Source: Pseudorhizobium pelagicum (GTDB lineage Bacteria; Pseudomonadota; Alphaproteobacteria; Rhizobiales; Rhizobiaceae). From it: 64,000 nucleotides of DNA. Below, piece after piece: positions 29,022-36,883 of this stretch. A program made the position numbers and the translations under genes. Under the pieces are notes generated by a model. That model searched no databases, was not told where the DNA came from, and saw nothing but the letters and a program-made list of their open reading frames with translations. Positions within the stretch are counted from its first letter, which is position 1, and the number at the start of each line of letters is the position of its first letter. The DNA is taken from positions 1-64,000 of the forward strand of contig JOKI01000019.1 of NCBI GenBank assembly GCA_000722615.1, written 5' to 3'.

Positions 29022-31994
29022 TCAGTGCGCTTCGTCCCAGTTGGACGCGGCGCGCGCATCGACCTTCAGCGGCACCCGCATTGCGATCGCCGGCATGGCG
29101 GCCTCTTCCATCGTCGCCACGATCACCGGCAGCGTCGCCTCGATCTCGCCGTCCTCGACCTCGAAGATCAGTTCGTCATGCACCTGCAGCAACATGCGGG
29201 CCGCGAGCTTCGCCGCCTGCAGCGTCGGCTCCATCCGGATCATGGCGCGGCGGATGATGTCGGCGGCGGAGCCCTGAATGGGCGCGTTGATGGCGGCGCG
29301 CTCGTTGAAGGCGCGGACCTGCGGATTGGACGAGCGGATCTCGGGATAGTAGGCCCGCCGGCCGAAGATCGTTTCGACATAGCCATGGTCGCGGGCAAAG
29401 GCCTTGGTGCTGTCCATGTAGTCGCGGATCCCGGGAAAGCGCTCGAAGTACCGCTTGATGTATTCGCCCGCTTCGGAACGGTCGATCGACAGCTGGTTGG
29501 CGAGCCCGAAGGCGGAAATGCCGTAGATGATGCCGAAGTTGATCGCCTTGGCGCGTCGGCGGATCTCGCTCGGCATGCCTTCGACGGGGACGCCGAACAT
29601 CTCGGATGCCGTCATCGCATGGATGTCGATGCCATCTGCAAAGGCCTGGCGCAGCTGCGGGATATCGGCGACATGGGCAAGCACCCGCAGTTCGATCTGG
29701 CTATAGTCGGCCGAAACGAGCTTGTGGCCGACTGACGAAATGAAGGCGGTGCGTATCTTGCGGCCTTCGGTGGTGCGGATCGGGATGTTCTGCAGGTTCG
29801 GCTCGACCGAGGATAGGCGTCCCGTGGTGGTCGAGGCGAGCGAATAGGACGTGTGCACCCGCTTCGTCTGCGGGTGGATATAGCCCGGCAGCGCGTCGGT
29901 ATAGGTGGATTTCAGCTTCGTCAGCTGCCGCCAGTCGACGATCTTGCGCGGCAGATCATGGCCCATGGCCGCCAGATCCTCCAGCACCTGCGCCGAGGTC
30001 GACCATTGCCCCGTCTTCGTCTTGGCACCGCCCGGCAGTCCCATCTTGCCGAACAGGATGTCGCCGAGCTGCTTCGGCGAGCCGATGGTGAAGCGCTCGC
30101 CGGCCGTCTCGTAGATTGCGTCCTCGATGGCCGCGGCTTTCTGCGCGAGCTCGCCGGAGAGCCGCGACAGGATCTGCCGGTCGACGGTGATGCCGCGTTC
30201 TTCCATGCGGGCGAGCGTCGCGACCAGAGGCCGCTCCAGCCGCTCGTAGACCCGCGTCAGCTGATCCGCGGCCAGCCGCGGCTTCAGCACCATGGACAGG
30301 CGAAGGGTGAGATCGGCCTTCTCCGCCGCGTAGACGGAAGCACGTTCGATATCGACCATGTCGAAGCTGAGACCCGACTTGCCCGATCCCGCGACCTCCT
30401 TGAAGGAGGCCGGCATGTGGCCGAGCCATCGATCCGACAAGGCGTCGAGGCTGTGGGGACCCTTGCCTGCCTCCAGCACATAGGACATCAGCATCACGTC
30501 GTCGTAGCTGGCGATCTCGATGCCGTGGCGCTTCAGCAGCAGATAGGCGTATTTCAAATTGTGCCCGATCTTCAGGACCGCTGCGTCCTCCAGCAGAGGC
30601 TTCACCCGCTCAAACACCTCGCCGCTCGTCAGCTGATGTTCAGCGCGGCCGCTGCCGAGCAGGTCGTCGCTGCCGCTGCGGTGGCCGAAGGGGATATAGG
30701 CGGCGCGGATGTCACGGCCTGAGGGTGTATGGGTGTTGTCGGCCAACGCCAGCGAGAAGCCGGCTATCTCCGCCTGCATCGGATCGATCGAGGTGCCCTC
30801 GGCCTCGAAGGCGATCACACCGGTCTCGCGCGCCGCCCGCATCCAGTCGTCGAGTGCCTCGACGTCGCGGATGGTGACGTAGCAGCTTCTGTCGATCTTT
30901 GCCGATGTGAAGGCCTCGGCCCGCGCCTTGGCGAGATCGGCCGGTGTTGCGGCACCATAGATATCGGCAGCCGCGGCCTTGCTTATCCCCGCCTTCACCG
31001 GCGCCTGCGCCCCTGAGGTGTCCGCGCCGGCATCAAGATCAGGCCCGCGTGCCGCAGCACCCCATTGCACCTCGACGTGGGCGGGCTCAATGACGCTGGC
31101 ATCACAATCGCAGGCGTCTGCAACGCGCCGCGTCAGGCTGCCGAACTCCATCGCCTTCAGGAAGGCGATCAGCTTCGGTCCGTCCTGCGTTTCCAACACC
31201 AGGCTGTCCAGCGGCATGTCGAGCGGCGTGTCGAGCCGAAGCTCGACCAGCCGGCGCGACAGGCGCGCGAGATCCGCATTGGCGATGATGCTTTCGCGCC
31301 GCTTCACCTGCTTGATCTCGCCGGCGCGGGCCAGGAGCGTTTCCAGATCGCCGAACTCTTCCAGCAGCTGGGCGGCTGTCTTCGGGCCGATCCCCGGAAT
31401 GCCCGGGACATTGTCGACCGAATCGCCGACCAGGGCCTGCAGGTCGATCATCTTCTCCGGCGGCACTCCCCATTTCTCGATCACTTCGGGAATGCCGATC
31501 TGCTTGTCCTTCATGCTGTCGTACATGTGGACGTTGGGCGTCACGAGCTGCATCAGGTCCTTGTCGGAGGAGATGATGGTGACGTCGGCACCCGTCGCCT
31601 CGGCCTGGCGCGCATAGGTGGCGATGATGTCGTCGGCCTCGAAACCTTCGGTCTCGATGCACGGCAGGTTGAAGGCGCGCGTCGCCTGGCGGATCAGGCC
31701 GAACTGGGGAATGAGATCCTCCGGCGGCTCCGAGCGGTTCGCCTTGTAGGCGTCGTAGAGATCCTTGCGGAAGGTTTTGGAGGAATAGTCGAAAATCACC
31801 GCGAAATGCGTCGGCGTCACCCCGACGGAGGTATCGCGCGCGTCCGTCAACAGCTTCCAGAGCATGTTGCAGAAACCGGACACGGCGCCGATCGGCAGCC
31901 CGTCCGACTTGCGGGTGAGCGGTGGCAGGGCGTGGAAGGCGCGGAAGATGAAACCGGAGCCGTCGACGAGGAAGAGGTGATCACCTTTTTTCAT
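29022..31994 (-). CDS. polA: DNA polymerase I with degenerate proofreading site
   Basis: A 990-residue family A polymerase. Residues 1-290 are the 5' nuclease (FEADDIIATYA, IISSDKDLMQL, LVGDSVDNVPGIPGIGPKTA). The 3'-5' exonuclease-like domain spans about 360-580. The polymerase spans about 600-990 with motifs DYSQIELR, RRRAKAINFGIIYG and QVHDELIFEV intact. In the exonuclease domain, counterparts of E. coli D355, D424 and D501 are E397, A483 and K559; only E357 is kept (E399). Proofreading is therefore probably lost while polymerase and nick translation remain. Confidence 0.95.
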   Translation of the reverse strand: MKKGDHLFLVDGSGFIFRAFHALPPLTRKSDGLPIGAVSGFCNMLWKLLTDARDTSVGVTPTHFAVIFDYSSKTFRKDLYDAYKANRSEPPEDLIPQFGLIRQATRAFNLPCIETEGFEADDIIATYARQAEATGADVTIISSDKDLMQLVTPNVHMYDSMKDKQIGIPEVIEKWGVPPEKMIDLQALVGDSVDNVPGIPGIGPKTAAQLLEEFGDLETLLARAGEIKQVKRRESIIANADLARLSRRLVELRLDTPLDMPLDSLVLETQDGPKLIAFLKAMEFGSLTRRVADACDCDASVIEPAHVEVQWGAAARGPDLDAGADTSGAQAPVKAGISKAAAADIYGAATPADLAKARAEAFTSAKIDRSCYVTIRDVEALDDWMRAARETGVIAFEAEGTSIDPMQAEIAGFSLALADNTHTPSGRDIRAAYIPFGHRSGSDDLLGSGRAEHQLTSGEVFERVKPLLEDAAVLKIGHNLKYAYLLLKRHGIEIASYDDVMLMSYVLEAGKGPHSLDALSDRWLGHMPASFKEVAGSGKSGLSFDMVDIERASVYAAEKADLTLRLSMVLKPRLAADQLTRVYERLERPLVATLARMEERGITVDRQILSRLSGELAQKAAAIEDAIYETAGERFTIGSPKQLGDILFGKMGLPGGAKTKTGQWSTSAQVLEDLAAMGHDLPRKIVDWRQLTKLKSTYTDALPGYIHPQTKRVHTSYSLASTTTGRLSSVEPNLQNIPIRTTEGRKIRTAFISSVGHKLVSADYSQIELRVLAHVADIPQLRQAFADGIDIHAMTASEMFGVPVEGMPSEIRRRAKAINFGIIYGISAFGLANQLSIDRSEAGEYIKRYFERFPGIRDYMDSTKAFARDHGYVETIFGRRAYYPEIRSSNPQVRAFNERAAINAPIQGSAADIIRRAMIRMEPTLQAAKLAARMLLQVHDELIFEVEDGEIEATLPVIVATMEEAAMPAIAMRVPLKVDARAASNWDEAH

Positions 31995-32370
31995 GGGCTA
32001 TGGAATAGCTTGCAGCACTTCGCCAGTCCACGAAAACTTGATGGAAAACCGCGGCACCAATGCCTGCCGAAGGCTCACCGGAACGTTACTGATTTGTAAT
32101 TTGCGATTCCCTTGAAAAGCCCCGTTCGGCTGCGCATTTCCTGTGTACCGGCGAATGATCACGCCGCAGTCTGGCAGTCGGCTCATCCCCCGCCGCTCCA
32201 GACCGGACGAAGGCCTCATCCCCCTCAGGGCCTTTGTCCAGACATCGAACCGCTGCGGCCGATCCCCCTCCCGGCCGTGGCGGTTTTGCTTTTCTGCCGA
32301 TCTGCTGCGCAGGCTTGGCGAAAGCATGGAGCGCTATATATCGCCTGCATTCGTCAGGAAAGCTCCTCCC
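31995..32370. other. divergent polA-marR intergenic region
   Basis: A 376-base stretch between the polA and MarR-type starts. Open frames here on both strands lack ribosome binding sites and family resemblance. Part of it (about 32085-32120) is locally A+T-rich and is the likely promoter zone for both genes, but I could not assign -35/-10 pairs with confidence. No repeat or RNA was recognised. Confidence 0.5.
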
Positions 32371-32802
32371 ATGGTATTCAATCGCTCCCACTGCGCGACC
32401 TATCTCTCCGGCCAACTGGCCAAGGGCTTTTCACGCTCCCTGCAGAGCCGGGCCGCAGACCTCGGCTTTTCTCCGGGCCAGTTTCCGGTGCTGCTGGAGC
32501 TTTGGCAGGAAGACGGCCTGACCCAGAAGCAACTTCTCGATCGGCTGGAGGTTGAGCAGGCAACGCTTGCCAACACATTGGTGCGCATGGAACGCGGCGG
32601 ACTGATCGCGCGTGAGCCACACCCCCGCGATCGTCGCGCCCAGATCATTCGACTAACGGAGCTCGGGCGCGAGCTCGAGCGGCAGGCCGTCGAGGCTGCG
32701 GCCGAAGCGGATGCCGTCCTGTTCGAGGGGTTCCGGCAATTCGAGCGCGAGCTGATGATGGAATACATGCGCATGGCCATCGACAACGCGCGCAAGCTCT
32801 AA
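32371..32802 (+). CDS. MarR-family transcriptional regulator
   Basis: A 143-residue winged-helix protein. The recognition region QKQLLDRLEVEQATLANTLVRMERGGLI lies at about residues 52-79 and the wing REPHPRDRRAQIIRLTELG at 81-99, both characteristic of MarR. The ATG at 32371 is preferred, with AGGAAAG upstream; an in-frame ATG 45 bases earlier is possible. Its target and ligand are unknown. It may control itself or the M20 peptidase that starts 80 bases downstream. Confidence 0.88.
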   Translation: MVFNRSHCATYLSGQLAKGFSRSLQSRAADLGFSPGQFPVLLELWQEDGLTQKQLLDRLEVEQATLANTLVRMERGGLIAREPHPRDRRAQIIRLTELGRELERQAVEAAAEADAVLFEGFRQFERELMMEYMRMAIDNARKL

Positions 32803-32882
32803 AGTCTTTCGCCAACTCGGCTCTCGAAACACAACGACCTTTGCACTAAGGTCGCCCCTGTTCTTGCAGACAGGATTTCCAG

Positions 32883-34265
32883 ATGACCGAGCTTTCCCCC
32901 GTCCTCGACCGTGCCGACCAGAACCTCAAGAAAAGCCTCGAGCGGCTGTTCGAGCTGGTGCGCATCAAATCAATCTCCACCGATCCGGCCTATAAGGCCG
33001 ATTGCCGACAGGCCGCCGAGTGGCTGGTCTCGACCCTCACCGAAATCGGCTTCGACGCCTCCGTACGCGATACGACCGGCCACCCGATGGTGGTGGCGCA
33101 TCATGCCGGCGCCACGCCGGATGCTCCGCATGTCCTCTTCTACGGCCATTACGACGTGCAGCCGGTCGACCCCGTGGAGCTTTGGGAAAACGATCCCTTC
33201 GCTCCGGCAATCAAGGACCTTGGCGCGGGACGGAAGGTGATCACCGGCCGCGGCACGGCCGACGACAAGGGCCAGTTGATGACCTTCGTGGAAGCCTGCC
33301 GGGCCTACAAGGACGTCCACGGCAGCCTGCCGGTGCGCGTCACGATCCTCTTCGAGGGGGAGGAGGAATCCGGCTCACCCTCGCTGAAGCCGTTCCTGGA
33401 GGCAAATGCCGCGGAGCTGACCGCAAGCTGCGCGCTGGTCTGCGATACCGGCATGTGGGACGGCGAGACGCCGGCGATCGCCGCAGCGCTGCGCGGCCTG
33501 GTCGGCGAGGAGATCACCATTACTGCCGCTGATCGCGACCTGCATTCCGGCCTCTTCGGCGGCGCGGCGGCCAATCCGATCCACATCCTGACGGAAATTC
33601 TGGCCGGCCTGCGAGACGAGACCGGCCGGATCACCCTCGACGGCTTCTATGACGGTGTCGAGGAGACCCCTGCCAACATCAAGGCGAGCTGGGAGACGCT
33701 CGGTCGTGACGCGGAAAGCTTCCTCGGCGAGGTCGGACTGTCGGTTCCCTCTGGCGAGAAGGGTCGCTCGGTTCTGGAACTCACCTGGGCGCGGCCGACC
33801 TGCGAGGTGAACGGCATCTGGGGCGGCTATACCGGCGAGGGCTTCAAGACGGTGATCGCCGCCAAGGCTTCCGCGAAGATCTCCTTCCGGCTGGTCGGCG
33901 AGCAGGATCCGGCGAAGGTGCGCGACGCATTCCGTGCCTACGTCCGCTCGCGCATCCCGGCAGACTGCACCGTGGACTTCCACGAGCACGGCGGCTCGCC
34001 CGCCATCCAGCTGTCCTATGATTCACCGGTGCTGACAAAGGCGAAGAATGCCCTGTCGGACGAATGGGAAAAGCCTGCCGTGGTCGTCGGCATGGGCGGC
34101 TCGATCCCGATCGTCGGCGATTTCCAGAAGATGCTCGGGATGGATTCCCTGCTGGTCGGCTTTGGTCTCGTCGATGACCGTATTCATTCGCCTAACGAGA
34201 AATACGACCTGAAGTCCTTCCACAAGGGCATCCGGTCCTGGGCACGGATCATGGCAGCACTCTGA
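32883..34265 (+). CDS. M20-family dipeptidase/metallopeptidase
   Basis: A 460-residue zinc peptidase of the ArgE/DapE/CPG2 group (M20). Metal and catalytic motifs are seen in order: YGHYDVQP near residue 96, GRGTADDKGQ near 122, EGEEESGS near 160 and CDTGMWD near 188, plus a dimerisation insert in the middle and a terminal DDRIHSPNEKYDL with the last histidine. Length and motifs fit broad dipeptidases in this family. The exact substrate cannot be deduced. Confidence 0.9.
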   Translation: MTELSPVLDRADQNLKKSLERLFELVRIKSISTDPAYKADCRQAAEWLVSTLTEIGFDASVRDTTGHPMVVAHHAGATPDAPHVLFYGHYDVQPVDPVELWENDPFAPAIKDLGAGRKVITGRGTADDKGQLMTFVEACRAYKDVHGSLPVRVTILFEGEEESGSPSLKPFLEANAAELTASCALVCDTGMWDGETPAIAAALRGLVGEEITITAADRDLHSGLFGGAAANPIHILTEILAGLRDETGRITLDGFYDGVEETPANIKASWETLGRDAESFLGEVGLSVPSGEKGRSVLELTWARPTCEVNGIWGGYTGEGFKTVIAAKASAKISFRLVGEQDPAKVRDAFRAYVRSRIPADCTVDFHEHGGSPAIQLSYDSPVLTKAKNALSDEWEKPAVVVGMGGSIPIVGDFQKMLGMDSLLVGFGLVDDRIHSPNEKYDLKSFHKGIRSWARIMAAL

Positions 34266-34278
34266 GATAGATCTTAAA

Positions 34279-34335
34279 GGGGCCGGGGAAGCCCGGCCCC
34301 AGAATACAAAAAGGCCGGGCAAGCCCGACCTTTTC
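34279..34335 (+). terminator. double hairpin terminator after the M20 peptidase
   Basis: GGGGCCGGG (34279-34287) pairs with CCCGGCCCC (34292-34300). A second hairpin, AAGGCCGGGC with GCCCGACCTT (34311-34332, one mismatch), is followed by TTTTCT and preceded by an A-run, so it may work in both directions. Confidence 0.8.
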
Positions 34336-34591
34336 TACTCTCGATTCTGATTGTGCCAGTACATCCGTGGTCACCCAGGAATCGAGACAGGCATTTCCGG
34401 CGCGTCCGCTTCAGGCAATGTGCCCATTGCGGCCCTGGCGATCATCATCGCTCCAACTGGTTAACATTTCGTAAAAGACGAATATGGCAACCGTTTCATC
34501 GATGGCGCGGTTTCCCGCATTTGCTCACTGCGCCGGAAACGCTGATGATCAGCAAATGGTACGGCGGTCGTTGATTTGCAATAGCTAACAT
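34336..34591. other. intergenic stretch with no convincing gene
   Basis: This lies between two terminators. I see no ORF with a family pattern. One 25-codon minus-strand frame (34371-34448) with GGAG nearby was considered and not accepted. A region around 34460-34500 is A+T-richer than its surroundings. Confidence 0.4.
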
Positions 34592-34618
34592 AAAAAAAGG
34601 CCGGACAAGCCGGCCTTT
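34592..34618 (-). terminator. Rho-independent terminator of the cold-shock gene
   Basis: On the minus strand AAAGGCCGG pairs with CCGGCCTTT around a five-base loop (34596-34618) and is followed by a run of seven T. It begins 22 bases after the stop of the cold-shock gene. Confidence 0.85.
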
Positions 34619-34639
34619 CCGATCACGTCTGCGGCAGAC

Positions 34640-34849
34640 TTATGCAGCCTGCAGGTTGTCTGCAGCGACCTTGCCGGAGCGGCGGTCTGTCACGAGTTCG
34701 TAGGACAGCTTCTGGCCGTCGTTGAGCGAGCTCATACCAGCGCGTTCAACAGCGGAGATGTGAACGAAAATGTCTGCTGAGCCATCATCCGGCTGGATGA
34801 AGCCATAGCCCTTGGTTGCGTTGAACCACTTTACGGTACCGGTAGCCAT
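34640..34849 (-). CDS. cold-shock domain protein
   Basis: A 69-residue CspA-type protein, a single OB fold that binds single-stranded RNA and DNA. RNP1 (KGYGFIQPD) and RNP2 (DIFVHISAV) are intact. The ATG at 34849 is chosen by the conserved N-terminus [19 protein letters not shown] candidate sigma70 promoter at 34984-35011 would give an untranslated leader of about 130 bases, as is common for cold-shock genes with leader-based regulation. Rhizobia carry several paralogs; which one this is was not determined. Confidence 0.94.
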   Translation of the reverse strand: MATGTVKWFNATKGYGFIQPDDGSADIFVHISAVERAGMSSLNDGQKLSYELVTDRRSGKVAADNLQAA

Positions 34850-34983
34850 GTCGATGTCTTTCTCTTGCAAATAGCGGCGATGTTCCAGCGAACCGGAACG
34901 GGGTGGTCTCGTATTTGAAGGAAGGGTGTCGAGAGCACCGGAGGTGCTTAGAGCAGTCTTGTCTACAAATAGCGATGCGTGGG

Positions 34984-35011
34984 AGATAGAAGCGAGGTGC
35001 CGCTCTGTCAA
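34984..35011 (-). promoter_or_regulatory. candidate sigma70-type promoter of the cold-shock gene
   Basis: On the minus strand TTGACA (35006-35011), 16 bases, then CTATCT (34984-34989). The transcript would start near 34977. An inverted repeat in the leader near 34935-34952 (AGCACC/GGTGCT) could form a leader hairpin. Confidence 0.5.
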
Positions 35012-35044
35012 GGTTTGCGGCTTATGCTAAATCTCGCACTTACG

Positions 35045-35169
35045 CCGAAAACAGAAAACCCGGCGCGGGAGGAGGTGCGCCGGGTTTCCGAAACTGACCA
35101 GCAACCGGGAGGAGGAGGTGTTGCTAGTCCCATCGAAGAACACTGGGAGGAGGAGTGCGTCCTTCGATG
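35045..35169 (-). ncRNA. candidate small RNA with three anti-Shine-Dalgarno loops (cuckoo/alpha-r14 type)
   Basis: Read on the minus strand there are three hairpins, each displaying a C/U-rich loop. First: CATCGAAG/CTTCGATG outer stem with CACT/AGTG inner stem around CCTCCTCCC (35131-35169). Second: AGCAAC/GTTGCT around a CCTCCTCCTCCC loop (35100-35125). Third: an 11-base stem AAACCCGGCGC/GCGCCGGGTTT around ACCTCCTCCC (35056-35087), which runs into TTTTCTGTTTT and so is also the terminator. A TATGAT box at 35175-35180 would start the RNA at about 35168, giving about 125 nt. Alphaproteobacterial sRNAs with CCUCCUCCC loops (cuckoo/alpha-r14/CcsR) have this layout. There is no ORF. Confidence 0.7.
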
Positions 35170-35174
35170 TTTTG

Positions 35175-35180
35175 ATCATA
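35175..35180 (-). promoter_or_regulatory. -10 element of the small RNA promoter
   Basis: TATGAT on the minus strand lies six bases before the first stem of the small RNA, the right distance for a -10 box. No convincing -35 was found at 16-18 bases. Confidence 0.4.
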
Positions 35181-35361
35181 CAGTGAGCATGCCTGAAAAA
35201 CAGCCTCAATTTTGCACCGCAGCAATGCGATCTGCGCATGGCTCTACGCCAACATCCAGAAAGCTTCAAGGCGACCACCTGATGAGGCGATCCCGCACAA
35301 CGAAATGGGCGCACGTCGATGACATCGACATCCGCCCATTTATTGAGATGGCTCGGCAGCG

Positions 35362-35673
35362 CTAGGAGTAGCGACGATACCAGGCAGTGCGGTTTTCAAC
35401 CGACTGAGCGCCGACCAGATATCCGATCGCAAATCCGATCGTGCCGATCAGTGTGAAGAGCGTCGTTGCCGTGGCAGGATGTTCGCGGATCGCACCAGCG
35501 ACCGTCGTTGCCTCATCCTGAACATAGGCGGCGGCGTTTCCGGCGCGCTCGCTCAGGCGCGCACTCAACGAAGCGATCTCTGCACGCAGCGACGCGATCT
35601 CCTGGCCCATCTTGTCACTGTCGAGCTGATCCAAGTTGCCCATCGGCTTCACATTTCCTGTAGATTCGGCCAT
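35362..35673 (-). CDS. small membrane-anchored protein, ElaB/DUF883-like layout
   Basis: A 103-residue protein. Residues about 18-45 form a probable coiled coil (KMGQEIASLRAEIASLSARL). Residues about 70-92 form one hydrophobic, Gly-rich membrane segment near the C-terminus (TTLFTLIGTIGFAIGYLVG). The layout resembles DUF883/ElaB proteins that tether to the inner membrane or ribosomes in stationary phase, but the likeness is of architecture only. GGAGG five bases upstream fixes the ATG at 35673 rather than 35685. An EcfG promoter lies 31 bases upstream. Confidence 0.75.
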   Translation of the reverse strand: MAESTGNVKPMGNLDQLDSDKMGQEIASLRAEIASLSARLSERAGNAAAYVQDEATTVAGAIREHPATATTLFTLIGTIGFAIGYLVGAQSVENRTAWYRRYS

Positions 35674-35703
35674 TGAAGCCTCCATTGTGTTCCAGTTGAT
35701 CCA

Positions 35704-35730
35704 TTAACGGGTCAAGCAGCGATAGGTTCC
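35704..35730 (-). promoter_or_regulatory. candidate EcfG (RpoE2-type) promoter
   Basis: On the minus strand GGAAC (35726-35730), 16 bases, CGTTAA (35704-35709). It fits the general-stress consensus including the extended -10, and lies about 30 bases before the start of the ElaB-like gene. Confidence 0.7.
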
Positions 35731-35767
35731 GCCTCGGGAACCTTCTCATTGCAGCCAGGAACAAGTG

Positions 35768-35986
35768 TCAGACGCCACGGCTTTCAGCCAGGATGTGAGC
35801 AAGCGATTCCAGCTTTTCCTTCTCACTCAATCCCTTTTGCATCGAATGAACGAGAATAAGAGCCAAGGCCTCGCCGTCCGGGCTGGATTTGCTGATGTTA
35901 TGCTCAACACATGCTTGATCAAACACCTGCTGCAGCATGTTCAGTTGATCCGGATTGACCGGATTGCGAACCAGTTGTGTCGGCAC
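35768..35986 (-). CDS. small hypothetical protein, 72 residues
   Basis: A GTG at 35986 with GGGGAGG upstream begins a 72-residue, mostly helical soluble protein. It contains LNMLQQVFDQACVEHNIS and DGEALALILVHSMQKGLSEKEKL, with no signal or membrane segment. The pattern recalls small rhizobial proteins of unknown function. The function is unknown. It lies in the cluster of small genes around the small RNA. Confidence 0.65.
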   Translation of the reverse strand: MPTQLVRNPVNPDQLNMLQQVFDQACVEHNISKSSPDGEALALILVHSMQKGLSEKEKLESLAHILAESRGV

Positions 35987-36225
35987 ACCAACCTCCCCAT
36001 GCTGTTGCAGCCCGATAGGGCTTTTGATCCCAGTCCCGGGATCGAATTGATCGCGCGAAACTTGGCTTTATAAAGGCGGTCTTGTGTAGAACTTACGCAT
36101 GATGCGCCGGAATGTAAAATTAAGCACCGAAAGTGCTCTCTCGAATCTCCGGAGCCTGGGCAATCGTCATGAACGACTGAAACGACAACAGACGGATCGT
36201 CGCCTGTTGTCGCATTCAAAATTCA

Positions 36226-36423
36226 TTACGCCGCGCCGGCGGGATCTCCGATCGGCATCAGGGCAGGATTGAGCTTGGGATCCTGCGGGTTCTTGGTGTC
36301 GCCCGGGTCCTGGACAGGCGTGAGGGGTGGCTTGCCCTGCGTCCGGTCGGGAATGCCTGGCGTCGAAGTCGGCCCGCGAGGAGTTTCCGGCGCCGGATTC
36401 TGGATGGGATCTCTGTTCGGCAT
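36226..36423 (-). CDS. small proline-rich hypothetical protein, 65 residues
   Basis: The ATG at 36423 is preceded by GGGAGAAG. The product has very high proline and aspartate content (repeats of the type P-x-D-P and DPxx) and is predicted to be disordered, without membrane or signal segments. A near-perfect EcfG promoter lies 31 bases upstream. I do not recognise a characterised family. Confidence 0.6.
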   Translation of the reverse strand: MPNRDPIQNPAPETPRGPTSTPGIPDRTQGKPPLTPVQDPGDTKNPQDPKLNPALMPIGDPAGAA

Positions 36424-36453
36424 TGTTCTTCTCCCTTATTGCTTATCAAACGG

Positions 36454-36478
36454 AACGGAAACGGCCAGGCATTGTTCC
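36454..36478 (-). promoter_or_regulatory. candidate EcfG (RpoE2-type) promoter
   Basis: On the minus strand GGAAC (36474-36478), 16 bases, CGTT (36454-36457). It faces the proline-rich small protein, whose start is about 30 bases downstream. Confidence 0.65.
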
Positions 36479-36614
36479 GAAACCCCTCCCGTTTGCCTTC
36501 GATCAGCCGAAGGTGGAAACCGGATGCCGTGATTGGAACGGTTTTTCAGCGCCGGAGATGAAACAACGGCGGCCCCGAGCGGTTAACTCCATCGTCAACC
36601 AAGGGAGAAGACCT

Positions 36615-36872
36615 ATGAAAAAAGTTCTCGCAATCAGCTTTATGACCATGTCGCTTGCAGCCTGCACGGCAACCGAACGCGGCGCCGGCGTCGGTGCGGC
36701 AACCGGGGCAGTGGTCGGTGGCGCCGTATCCGGCGACGTCCGTGGAGCCGCGGTTGGCGCAGCGGTGGGCGGTGCAGGCGGTGCGTTGATCGGCAGCGTA
36801 CAGGACCAGCCAGGACGCTGCTACTACCGCGACCGTTACGGCAACCGCTATGTGGACGAATGCCGTCGATAG
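36615..36872 (+). CDS. small glycine-zipper lipoprotein
   Basis: An 85-residue protein with a lipoprotein signal: MKKVLAISFMTMSLAACTA, with lipobox LAAC at C17. Residues about 23-60 are a glycine zipper (GAGVGAATGAVVGGAVSG and similar), and the C-terminus has CYYRDRYGNRYVDEC, as in many small alphaproteobacterial outer-membrane lipoproteins. The ATG at 36615 follows GGGAGAAG. Its role is unknown; envelope association is likely. Confidence 0.8.
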   Translation: MKKVLAISFMTMSLAACTATERGAGVGAATGAVVGGAVSGDVRGAAVGAAVGGAGGALIGSVQDQPGRCYYRDRYGNRYVDECRR

Positions 36873-36883
36873 CCTATCGCATC

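Noticed and set aside
32086..32415. A 109-codon minus-strand frame overlapping the start of the MarR gene
   Set aside because: No ribosome binding site, no recognised family, and overlap with a MarR regulator that has clear motifs.
34371..34448. A 25-codon minus-strand frame with GGAG two bases before a double ATG
   Set aside because: Spacing to the first ATG is too short, the peptide has no hydrophobic or otherwise distinctive pattern, and it lies between two terminators without a promoter I could identify.
35056..35165. Repeated GGGAGGAGG on the plus strand as multiple ribosome binding sites or a purine repeat
   Set aside because: No start codons or ORFs follow at suitable spacing on the plus strand. 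Each copy lies in the loop of a hairpin and the last hairpin ends in a T-tract on the minus strand, so a minus-strand small RNA explains the pattern better.
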